The translations under genes and the position numbers were made by a program. 27,892 nt of DNA from CAYLWW01 sp964387585 (GTDB taxonomy: Bacteria > Pseudomonadota > Alphaproteobacteria > Rickettsiales > Midichloriaceae): the NCBI GenBank assembly GCA_964387585.1, contig CAYLWW010000007.1, positions 1 through 27,892 on the forward strand, in the 5' to 3' direction. Of the stretch, positions 9,308-17,306 are shown one piece after another. How positions within the stretch are numbered: position 1 is the first letter of the stretch; the number at the start of each line of letters is the position of its first letter. A model generated the notes under the pieces. It searched no databases. It was given only the letters and a program-made list of their open reading frames with translations, and was not told where the DNA came from.

Positions 9308-10633
9308 ATGACTACTAAAAATTCTAAAGTTAGCAGGAAAGAAAATTATTTTACTTGCACTAACAATAGTACGAAATCTTATGATGCATTTCAAAAAAAG
9401 TTAATAAAGCTAATCTCTACTTTTCAAAGCAGCAATATAAATCTGGATTATGTGTTGGCAAGTATACATATAGAAAACCTAGATATTTTAGAGTATGTTC
9501 ATAAATCTAGCTTGAATAGTATATTTTTAACTGAATTACAAGAAATAGTGCGATCGGTAGTAGGTGAAGACTACTTATTATTGCCTATTTCTCATGACAG
9601 GCTAATATTAGTATTTAACTCTAAAAAACAATGTGATAACTCAAAAATAATACATAATATAGCTAATAGTTTTAGTAATTTAAGCTTCCAACCAAAAACT
9701 AGTAAATGTAATGCACACCCTATAATAAAAATAGGGTATGTTACTGCTAGTAAATCACAAAGTAATTTAAATGAAATTATACATCAATCAAGGCTAGCTT
9801 TATATGATTGCAGATATTCAAAAGTATCATGTACTCAAGCATTTTATTTATTAGATAGAAGTATAAATAATAGTGTTAAGTATACAAAATTAGCTAATAT
9901 TTTACAAAAAGCCATAATTGATAAAAGAATAAAGCTGGCATTCCAAGCTATAATCAATAGTAATACAGGCAATATAGAAGCTTATGAATGCTTACTTCGT
10001 ATTATAACAAATGAAGGCAAAATGATTTCAGCGAATAATCATTTGCAAGCTGCAGAAAAACTAGGCCTTATTAACAAAATTGACTTAACTGTACTAAAAA
10101 TAGCAGTAAAAGAGTTGATAACTAATCCAGAATTACAGTTAAGTATTAATTTGTCTAGCTTATCAATAAATGATTATGAGTGGTTGACTACAGCACGCAA
10201 ACTCCTAAAATCGAGCTCATTAAGCCAAAGGTTAATAATTGAGATCACTGAAACAAGTTTTAGTGATGATAGTGAACAACTCAATCATTTTATAAATCTT
10301 ATAAGAAGTATAGGATGTAAGGTAGCATTAGATGACTTTGGTGCTGGTTATACTTGTTTTTCTCAGTTATATAAGCTGAAAGTAGATTTTATAAAAATAG
10401 ATGGAAACTTGATTAAAAATATATTTAGCAACAAGGGTTATCAATTATTGGTAAAATCTGTAATCAAGATAGCTCAAGAGCGAGGAATAAAAGTTATAGC
10501 TGAATTTGTTGAGAATAAAAAAATAGCTAATAAAATTACTGATTTCGGAGCTGATTATTTACAGGGAAGCTATTTTTCTAATATATCAAATAAAAAAATT
10601 AAATACACAAGACTAAATAATTATAAAAAATGA
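9308..10633 (+). CDS. Degenerate GGDEF / intact EAL protein, probable c-di-GMP phosphodiesterase
   Basis: A 441-residue protein with a C-terminal EAL domain (about 195-430), the fold that hydrolyses cyclic di-GMP. The residues expected for catalysis and metal binding are present: E227 in YECLLR (EAL reads ECL), N281 in SINLS, E312/E315 in IEITET, D342-D343 in LDDFGAGYTCF, K363 in FIKID, E399 in IAEFVE, and Q419 in LQG. An active enzyme is therefore plausible. The first 190 residues look like a degenerate GGDEF domain: a GEDYLLLPISHDRLILVF strand pair where SHDRL replaces GGDEF, and a GYVTAS...ALYDCRYSK end. This part would be regulatory or structural rather than a cyclase. There is no membrane segment, so it is probably cytosolic. 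The stop overlaps the next gene by 4 nt. Confidence 0.88.
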   Translation: MTTKNSKVSRKENYFTCTNNSTKSYDAFQKKLIKLISTFQSSNINLDYVLASIHIENLDILEYVHKSSLNSIFLTELQEIVRSVVGEDYLLLPISHDRLILVFNSKKQCDNSKIIHNIANSFSNLSFQPKTSKCNAHPIIKIGYVTASKSQSNLNEIIHQSRLALYDCRYSKVSCTQAFYLLDRSINNSVKYTKLANILQKAIIDKRIKLAFQAIINSNTGNIEAYECLLRIITNEGKMISANNHLQAAEKLGLINKIDLTVLKIAVKELITNPELQLSINLSSLSINDYEWLTTARKLLKSSSLSQRLIIEITETSFSDDSEQLNHFINLIRSIGCKVALDDFGAGYTCFSQLYKLKVDFIKIDGNLIKNIFSNKGYQLLVKSVIKIAQERGIKVIAEFVENKKIANKITDFGADYLQGSYFSNISNKKIKYTRLNNYKK

Positions 10634-10986
10634 GCTTTAATGAAAAAGAGTTGAATGAAGATCAAAATACAATTCAACTAATAAAGCAGTTATTGAATAA
10701 AGATAATTCTGAAATTGCTAGTAATGATATTCTTGATCTTACTGAGGTTATAATAAATAGCGACGTGAGTTCTCAAGATATTGAAAAAGATGATGTTATT
10801 CAGGGTAGCCGATTTAAAATTGATAATAGCGTGAATAATAAACCATCATCTATATCTTCGGCAATAGAAGTAGAGAAAATTACTAAAGAAGTAATTAGAT
10901 TAGAAGTAAAATCATGGCTAAATGAAAATTTAAGTGGAATAGTAAGAGAAGAAGTAGAAAAAGCTATAAAAAATATAATAAAGTAA
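10630..10986 (+). CDS. popZ: PopZ-type (DUF2497) polar organising protein
   Basis: A 118-residue acidic protein. The C-terminal 45 residues (VEKITKEVIRLEVKSWLNEN, then LSGIVREEVEKAI) match the DUF2497 pattern of alphaproteobacterial PopZ, where this helical part drives oligomerisation and polar condensate formation. The N-terminal 70 residues are rich in Asp, Asn, Glu and Ser and look disordered, as in PopZ. In Caulobacter PopZ anchors the chromosome origin and recruits signalling proteins at the pole. The start codon lies in an ATGA overlap with the EAL gene stop, so the two are probably translationally coupled. The protein is shorter than Caulobacter PopZ, mainly through a short linker. Confidence 0.75.
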   Translation: MSFNEKELNEDQNTIQLIKQLLNKDNSEIASNDILDLTEVIINSDVSSQDIEKDDVIQGSRFKIDNSVNNKPSSISSAIEVEKITKEVIRLEVKSWLNENLSGIVREEVEKAIKNIIK

Positions 10987-11151
10987 TACCAATTTGCTTT
11001 AGAATAAAAAAGCTAGTAAATTACTTGAAACTACACTAACAGTATATTACTCTATTTCAAAATTAATATAAAAATTCTCACTCAAGCATAGATTTTTAGG
11101 CGACATATTTCGGTATTTAGCATATTAAACATAGTTATTTAAAATTCGTAT

Positions 11152-13089
11152 ATGTATATTGCTTTGCTACAGCATATTTTTAGTTCAATTAGCGTTTATA
11201 TTAGTATGATAAATTCACTTTTAAAATGCTTAAAGCGATCAGTTAGCTATATAATTAGTGTTATTTTCGGCGTTTTGGTAAGTATTTCATTAGTTTCTGC
11301 TGATAATAGTAACCAACTAAAAATTGATCCTGACTTTCTGAATGAAGTTAAGCAAATTAACCCGCAGGCTTATGAAAAACATACTCAAGGAAATGATAAC
11401 AATAACAATAATTTTTCGGAAAATAGTGATAACTCAAAAACAGCAATTACAGTTCAAAATAATATTACTAGTAACTTAACTCCGATACCACCTGCTTTAA
11501 CTAGCATACCTAAAGCTAGTACTCAACTGAATCAACAAGCCGTAGATCAAAACTCGGGTGGTTCTAATATTAGTCAAAATCAACCTCCAATATTACAGCA
11601 AGCTCCTGAAGTACCAGCTATAACGGCTCCTCCAGTAACGCCGATAGTTGAACTTCCATTAATCACTCCTACTTCCAAAGGTGCTGATGGAATAGGAGTG
11701 CAGCAAGATGGAGCTGCTAATCAAGTAAGTAGTGATTTACCTACTGAAAATACCCAATCATCTAACACAATATCACCATCTATTGCTAGTACTAGCTTAA
11801 ACAATAATTCAGGCAATAGTATAGGTAATGAAGTAAATATCCCAGAAAAGAGCTCGCAAAACGTAAGTAATTCAAGTGATTCAGGTAATTCTGATGTTCC
11901 TTCCCCGCCTAAATTAAATAATGCTGATGATGAAGATAGTTCAAGTAAAATAACTTTAGATAGCAAGGTAAGTCAAAGTGATGATTTAAAAGATAATCAA
12001 ACAACAAAAATTAACAAATCTGTAAATAAACAACCTAACAACAAAGCTAATACTAATCTTATAAAGAAAAATAAAGTCCCACAAAACGATAATGCCTCCT
12101 CTGCTAAAGCGAAAGAGAACGTTAGTCAATCTACTTCAGCAGATATTTCAGATTTTACTCAAACTATAGTTAATAGGCCAGTATACGATTATCAAAATAA
12201 TATATCGCCTCCAAATATAAGCAAAAAAAGCTATGGAGAGAATAATCAACACTTGCCAAAGGCTTTTTATCAAAGTGAGTATTCTTCTTTACTATTTGCA
12301 GCTGCTGATAATGATGATATAGCTACTATTAAAGCTCTGCTTAATAAAAATGCTGATATTAATGCTACAGATAATAGAAATGGCTATTCGCCATTGATGT
12401 ATGCAGCTAAAAATAATAGGTTAAGGGCATTAAGGTATCTCATAATACGTGGAGCTAATGTTAATCAACAGGCTTTGGATGGCAAATCAGCTTTGCATGT
12501 AGCGGCTTTACAGAATCATTTTGAGATAATGAAGGTGTTAATATCAAGTAATGCAGATCTTATGTTAAAAGATAGAGAGGGAAGAAGGGGCTGTGATTAT
12601 ATAGCAATACCAGAAAAAGAATCAATCATGATAGAATTGGTAAAGGATTATAGAGATATGAATAAAGCTTTAATAGATTTTACTCACATAGGTTCTATAG
12701 CTGCTGTAAAATATTCGCTAACTCAAGGAGCTAATATAAACATCCATTCAGATAATCTTTTTAGGGATACACCGCTTATTATAGCGGTAAAAAATAGAGA
12801 TTTGCCAATGTTATCTTTGCTACTAATGAAGAAGGCAGATCCATATATATCTAATAGCAAAAATCAAAATGCGATAGAAGTAGCATCTTTACTAGGTTAT
12901 AATGACGTAGTAGATATAATACGTACTGTGATTGTGCAGTATGAGCTAGAAAACGCTAAATTAGTTGAAAAAAATCATCTATTAATAGGGAAGCTAATTA
13001 AAAATGATTCTAATATTAATAATGGTTTTGTTTATAATAAAGAGTTATATCCTAGCCAAAAAAATTTGTTAGATAAAATAAAAAAGTAA
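11152..13089 (+). CDS. Exported ankyrin-repeat protein with long disordered linker
   Basis: A 645-residue protein in three parts. The N-terminus carries a signal-peptide-like segment: from M19 it reads a basic stretch (KCLKR), a hydrophobic core (IISVIFGVLVSISLV) and a VSA cleavage-like site near residue 51. M19 (nt 11206) may be the true start. Residues about 57-370 are of low complexity, dominated by Asn, Ser, Gln, Pro and Thr, and are predicted disordered. Residues about 375-600 contain five or six ankyrin repeats (for example GYSPLMYAAKNNRLRALRYL and GKSALHVAALQNHFEIMKVL), followed by a Lys/Asn-rich tail. Sec export would place the repeats in the periplasm or at the surface, unlike the usual type IV-secreted ankyrin effectors. 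The function is unknown. Confidence 0.8.
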   Translation: MYIALLQHIFSSISVYISMINSLLKCLKRSVSYIISVIFGVLVSISLVSADNSNQLKIDPDFLNEVKQINPQAYEKHTQGNDNNNNNFSENSDNSKTAITVQNNITSNLTPIPPALTSIPKASTQLNQQAVDQNSGGSNISQNQPPILQQAPEVPAITAPPVTPIVELPLITPTSKGADGIGVQQDGAANQVSSDLPTENTQSSNTISPSIASTSLNNNSGNSIGNEVNIPEKSSQNVSNSSDSGNSDVPSPPKLNNADDEDSSSKITLDSKVSQSDDLKDNQTTKINKSVNKQPNNKANTNLIKKNKVPQNDNASSAKAKENVSQSTSADISDFTQTIVNRPVYDYQNNISPPNISKKSYGENNQHLPKAFYQSEYSSLLFAAADNDDIATIKALLNKNADINATDNRNGYSPLMYAAKNNRLRALRYLIIRGANVNQQALDGKSALHVAALQNHFEIMKVLISSNADLMLKDREGRRGCDYIAIPEKESIMIELVKDYRDMNKALIDFTHIGSIAAVKYSLTQGANINIHSDNLFRDTPLIIAVKNRDLPMLSLLLMKKADPYISNSKNQNAIEVASLLGYNDVVDIIRTVIVQYELENAKLVEKNHLLIGKLIKNDSNINNGFVYNKELYPSQKNLLDKIKK

Positions 13090-13242
13090 ATATAAGAACT
13101 GATAATAAGTTTTAAGCATAAACAAAAAGTAAATTTTTGATAAATTATATAGAATTTCTTTTTGAATATAAAATCAAAGAATTGCTCAGTTCAATTATCA
13201 GTTCATTAACATTAAGATACGCATAAGAAGTAAAGAGGTTGT

Positions 13243-14229
13243 ATGATAATAGCTTATATTTTTGAAACTGATAAAGAGATAAAACAAGTGAATTTAAGCC
13301 CAGGGGATTCAGTGCCTGAGGGCTTAGTCTGGCTTGATTTATGCCAACCATCTTCAGTTGAAGAAGAATGGGTAGAAAAAACCTTTGATATTAGTTTACC
13401 TAGTATGGAAGAAATGGATAAAATAGAAGTTAGGAGTCCATTTTATAAAGAAAGAGAAAATTACCATATGACTGCTACTGTAGTTGAGCAACATGAAGAT
13501 GATTATCTTCGTAGTGCTGCAGTAACTTTTATTTTAACGCCAAAATTTTTAGTTGTTTTACGATATGTCAATATATTGTCTTTAAAAAGCTTTTCTAATT
13601 ATGTATTGCGTTATCCTAAATCTTACGAAGTATTTGATAATGTATTAACTAGCATATTAGAAGTTTTAATAAATAGAATAGCTGATATTCTAGAGGAAGC
13701 TGGTAATGAGTTAGATAAATTGTTAGAAGTAGTATTTGAAAATCCAGTAAAACAAGAAGCAATGCCTTCTAATTATTATAATAGCATAATAAGGAAAATA
13801 GGTCATACAGGTAACCTTATATCCAAAAATAGGGAGAGCTTGGTAAGTATAAGCAGATTATTAATCTACTTTAGCCAAATAGACGATTCTAAGTATTTTA
13901 ATAGAAGAGAAAATCGCTTTAGATTGAAGCATTTAAATAGAGAAATTCACTCTTTAAGCGAATATGCTAATTTTTTATCACAAAGAAATAGTTTTTTACT
14001 AGATGCTACTTTAGGTATGATTTCAGTAGAGCAAAATATGGTGATAAAAGCTTTCACTGTTGCTGCTGCTGTTTTTATGCCGCCTACATTAATAGCTAGT
14101 ATTTATGGTATGAATTTTCATAGTATGCCGGAATTAGATTGGCCTTGGGGTTATCCTTTGGCGCTTTTAATTATAGTTATTTCTGCATTATTACCTTATT
14201 TTTTCTTTAAGAAAAAGGGATGGCTATAA
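13243..14229 (+). CDS. corA: CorA-family magnesium/divalent cation transporter
   Basis: Pentameric Mg2+ channel of the CorA family. The 328-residue product has a large acidic and helical cytoplasmic domain (residues 1-265) and two C-terminal membrane helices (about 267-287 and 302-324). The signature GMN is at 289-291 in YGMNFHSMPELDW, at the end of the first helix, as expected. Length is typical. The start has one of the few good Shine-Dalgarno sequences in the window (AAAGAGG ending 4-5 nt before the ATG). The stop overlaps the first codons of the following ABC transporter frame, suggesting co-transcription. Confidence 0.95.
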   Translation: MIIAYIFETDKEIKQVNLSPGDSVPEGLVWLDLCQPSSVEEEWVEKTFDISLPSMEEMDKIEVRSPFYKERENYHMTATVVEQHEDDYLRSAAVTFILTPKFLVVLRYVNILSLKSFSNYVLRYPKSYEVFDNVLTSILEVLINRIADILEEAGNELDKLLEVVFENPVKQEAMPSNYYNSIIRKIGHTGNLISKNRESLVSISRLLIYFSQIDDSKYFNRRENRFRLKHLNREIHSLSEYANFLSQRNSFLLDATLGMISVEQNMVIKAFTVAAAVFMPPTLIASIYGMNFHSMPELDWPWGYPLALLIIVISALLPYFFFKKKGWL

Positions 14230-15896
14230 ATATGAAAATGATTCCTGAATTTAAAGTTCTACGAATACTATCACCTTGGTGGAAGTCTGAAGAGAAAAAA
14301 ACAGCTTGGTTTGCGCTGATATTATTAGCTGTTTTGATTATAGCTTCTGTTTTTTTGGATTATTTATTCAATAATTGGATAAGACATTTTTATGATGCAT
14401 TAGAAAATAAAGATTCAGCAAAATTTATACATCAAACAAAGTTATTCGTTCCATTATTATTTGCTGTAGTAATAATCTTTTGTCTTAAAAATTTTCTTAG
14501 TAATTTGTTTGCTTTTAAGTGGCGTAAGTGGTGCTTAGAAAATATTACTGGTAAGTGGATAAATAATAAGAAGGCTTATTATTTATCAGCGTTAGATCCT
14601 GATACTTCATCCGATAACCCGGATCAAAGAATATCTGTGGATATAGATAATATGTGTAGTTTAAGCTTCGTGATGTTTACCTCTTTACTAAAAGAGAGCT
14701 TAGTATTTGTAACTTTTTCGATAGTTTTATGGAATATATCTGAATCTATCTCTTTGAAGTTTTTTGGTTATACAATAGCTATAAAAGGAATGCTATTATA
14801 CGCGGCTATATTATATGGAGTTTTGTGGACTTTAATTACTTTTAAGATAGGTAATCGTTTAATTAAGCTTGATGTTATACAAGAAAAGTTAGAAGCTAAT
14901 TTACGTTTTAAGCTCATGCGTATAATAGAAAGAAGAGAAGAAATCGCTAATTTGAGTGGGGAAAAATTAGAAAGGAATGGTTTAATTAAAGCTTTCCTTG
15001 AAATAACCCATAATTATTATCAAATTTTGTATAGAAATGCTTATTTAAACATAACCCAAAATTTATCATCTAACTTAGATCAATTTATACCTCTTTTTAT
15101 AGCTGGGCCTAGTTATTTTGCTGGAGCATTTAGTTTTGGTGTATTAGTTCAAATTATGAGGACTTTTAACAGTATCTCTAATTCTTTAAGCATTTTAATA
15201 AATTCCTTTTCAGAAATCGCTGCATTACTCGCTTCAATAAAGCGTATTGATAAATTTCAACAAGATATAGCAAAAAGCGAAAGTATAAAGCCTGTATTAC
15301 AACGAAATAATGAAAAATTATTGATAAATAATCTTAGTATTTTCACTCCTCAAAATGATCTAATAATTAAAATACCTTATTTTGAGTTATTTAAAGGTGA
15401 AAAGAAGATAATTATGGGTAATTCTGGGGCAGGAAAGAGCTCTTTGATTAGAGTAATATCCGAGATATATCCTTATTACGAAGGGATTGTTGAGTTACCT
15501 AAAGAGGAAATATTTATTATACCGCAGCGCCCTTATATGCCTATAGCTACTCTAAGAGAGTGTTTGAGTTATCCTTCATTACCTTTTGAAGATAAGGAAA
15601 TAAAACATTGCCTTAGTATTGCTCATTTAGCTAATTTGGTAGATTATTTAGATGTGTCGGCAGATTGGCAAAATAGGTTATCTTTAGGTGAACAACAAAG
15701 AGTAAACTTTGTACGGATCTTATTACATAAACCAAAATGGCTTATTATGGATGAACCTACTTCAAGCCTAAATGAGGACCTTAGAAAGCGGCTTATAGAA
15801 ACACTTATCAGCACTCTTCCTGCAACTTCTATATTGATGGTATCTCATAATTTAGATTGCAAAGAATATTTTAATGAAGTTGTGCAGCTTGGTTAG
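14220..15896 (+). CDS. SbmA/BacA-like ABC transporter, fused permease and ATPase
   Basis: A 558-residue half-transporter with an N-terminal membrane domain (about residues 25-330, five to six helices) fused to a C-terminal ATPase domain (about 365-558). The ATPase has Walker A GNSGAGKSS at 400-408, a Q-loop (IIPQRPYMP), signature LSLGEQQR, Walker B WLIMDEPTS and the switch His in SHNL. The membrane domain resembles the SbmA/BacA and ABCD-type (YddA, Rv1819c) family, which moves peptides, cobalamin or acyl compounds; the substrate here is unknown. The frame overlaps corA by 10 nt. ATGs at 14220, 14232 and 14238 are all possible; 14232 sits 11 nt after an AAGGGA element and just past the corA stop, so it may be the true start. 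Confidence 0.9.
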   Translation: MAINMKMIPEFKVLRILSPWWKSEEKKTAWFALILLAVLIIASVFLDYLFNNWIRHFYDALENKDSAKFIHQTKLFVPLLFAVVIIFCLKNFLSNLFAFKWRKWCLENITGKWINNKKAYYLSALDPDTSSDNPDQRISVDIDNMCSLSFVMFTSLLKESLVFVTFSIVLWNISESISLKFFGYTIAIKGMLLYAAILYGVLWTLITFKIGNRLIKLDVIQEKLEANLRFKLMRIIERREEIANLSGEKLERNGLIKAFLEITHNYYQILYRNAYLNITQNLSSNLDQFIPLFIAGPSYFAGAFSFGVLVQIMRTFNSISNSLSILINSFSEIAALLASIKRIDKFQQDIAKSESIKPVLQRNNEKLLINNLSIFTPQNDLIIKIPYFELFKGEKKIIMGNSGAGKSSLIRVISEIYPYYEGIVELPKEEIFIIPQRPYMPIATLRECLSYPSLPFEDKEIKHCLSIAHLANLVDYLDVSADWQNRLSLGEQQRVNFVRILLHKPKWLIMDEPTSSLNEDLRKRLIETLISTLPATSILMVSHNLDCKEYFNEVVQLG

Positions 15897-15909
15897 TAAA
15901 TAGAAGTGT

Positions 15910-16992
15910 TTAAATATCAAAGCTTTTCCATATATTGTTTGCATGGCAAATATCTAGATGATTCCAATCTATAGTCAAATCAGGACAAATTTCATAAGGT
16001 TTATACAAATAATCTAAAGCAGCAAAATTTAAAAAGTGTTTTATTTCATCTTCTCCTAAATTTTTAGCATGTTCTATAGCTGTTTTTTCTGAATTATCAT
16101 ATATTGTATAATCAATAAATTGAGTACTAGCTAAGAGTTTTAAAGCCAATTTATTATGGGCTTTTACTCCGATAATTAATGGCGTTTCTCCATGATTATT
16201 TTTTATATTTAAATCAACTGCCGTAGAATTTATTAAAGCTTTTATTACTTGTTTATATTTTAGTGTATTATCTGGGTATTTTACTGCTAATGCTAATGGA
16301 GAATTTCCTTGCTTATCTAAGGCGTTTAAATCTATTAGCTTTGTAAATTTTGATAATATTTCTATAATTTCATTATTTTTAGCCAAAACAGCAGAATGTA
16401 AAGGAGAATAGCCTTTTTTATTTGCTTTATTTAAGTCTATTCCTTGGCAATTAGCTAAAATTTTTACTATATTAGCATAACTATTTTCAGCAGCGTAATT
16501 AATTGCAGTATAACCATAATTATCTTCTAAATTGAGATCTATTAAGCCTACTTTAGAAGATAATATATTTATTATTTCTTCATGCCCAAGTTTTGCTGCT
16601 ATTATTAATGAAGAGTACCCTTGTTTATCTTTAACGTTTAGATCGATTTTACCAACCAAGCTGCTTGGCACATTGAATAACCTATAATAGCCATTATATG
16701 ATGTAGTAATTAAAGGAGTTTCCCCATCATTATTGAAGTTATTGACATCTATATGAGGAACTTTTACTAAAGATTGAGTAGCTATTACATTATTCATTTT
16801 TGCTGCTTTATTTAGAAGTGTGTTTCCTTCACTATCTCTAGTATTTATATCAAATTTAGATCCAGCTTCTTTCAGTAATATACTAAAGCGATTAAAGTCT
16901 GATTTATACCAACTAGTTTTAGATATTAATTCAAATAACTCTAATATTATTTCTGAATTGCTGCTGTCTTTTTTAGAAGGATTTAGGCTCAT
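15910..16992 (-). CDS. Ankyrin-repeat protein (360 residues)
   Basis: A soluble protein made almost wholly of ankyrin repeats, about seven between residues 50 and 330 (for example GYSSLIIAAKLGHEEIINIL, GYTAINYAAENSYANIVKIL, GYSPLHSAVLAKNNEIIEIL). It has a short polar N-terminus and a C-terminal tail of about 30 residues containing Cys, Trp and His. There is no signal peptide or membrane segment. Such proteins in Rickettsiales are often type IV-secreted effectors binding host proteins, but secretion cannot be shown from sequence. It is convergent with the ABC transporter (13 nt between stops) and divergent from the kinase-like gene. The first 122 codons recur in a broken copy at 18835-19201. 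Confidence 0.88.
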   Translation of the reverse strand: MSLNPSKKDSSNSEIILELFELISKTSWYKSDFNRFSILLKEAGSKFDINTRDSEGNTLLNKAAKMNNVIATQSLVKVPHIDVNNFNNDGETPLITTSYNGYYRLFNVPSSLVGKIDLNVKDKQGYSSLIIAAKLGHEEIINILSSKVGLIDLNLEDNYGYTAINYAAENSYANIVKILANCQGIDLNKANKKGYSPLHSAVLAKNNEIIEILSKFTKLIDLNALDKQGNSPLALAVKYPDNTLKYKQVIKALINSTAVDLNIKNNHGETPLIIGVKAHNKLALKLLASTQFIDYTIYDNSEKTAIEHAKNLGEDEIKHFLNFAALDYLYKPYEICPDLTIDWNHLDICHANNIWKSFDI

Positions 16993-17048
16993 ATTAAACT
17001 AAAAATATTCTTTGTTTGTTGAGTTTGAGTTGAGTAATCGATAGTGTA
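16625..17048 (-). repeat. Direct repeat, copy 1 (5' part of ankyrin gene plus upstream)
   Basis: This 424-nt segment recurs in the same orientation at 18835-19258. From 16625 to 16963 the two copies are identical (339 nt by direct comparison). From 16964 to 17048 there are several substitutions plus one deletion and one insertion. It covers codons 1-122 of the intact ankyrin gene and about 56 nt of its upstream region. Confidence 0.95.
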
Positions 17049-17306
17049 GCGTTAAGAATTTTGCTTATCTTATTAATAAATATAAAAATAAGTCACTTAT
17101 CAATTTTTTTAAATAAAGATTAATATTATTGTTAATTAAAGACTTAAAGCAGATAAAGTGGCTATTATATGATCTTGACTTTCTAAAAAACTTTTTATAT
17201 GGCTAACAATATCATTTCATTTTTTAGACTGCAGTAAAAATTAAAGTAATTGCATTATAAAAAATCAAATGAAATTAAAATAAGTATATTTTAGGTATAG
17301 AAGCAT
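16993..17306. promoter_or_regulatory. Divergent promoter region, copy 1
   Basis: This 314-nt gap separates the leftward ankyrin gene from the rightward kinase-like gene and must hold promoters for both. It is homologous, at lower identity, to 19202-19584. Two blocks are well conserved: 17216-17242 with 19442-19468 (centred on TTTTTTAGACTGCAGTAAAA here), and 17272-17292 with 19541-19561 (core AAGTATATTTT), 15 nt before the start codon here. No standard -35/-10 pair can be assigned, but conservation of the boxes in otherwise drifted sequence suggests they are functional. Confidence 0.5.

Noticed and set aside
11721..11966. Minus-strand frame inside the exported ankyrin gene
   Set aside because: Lies in low-complexity Ser/Asn codons that stay open on the opposite strand by chance; no family resemblance.
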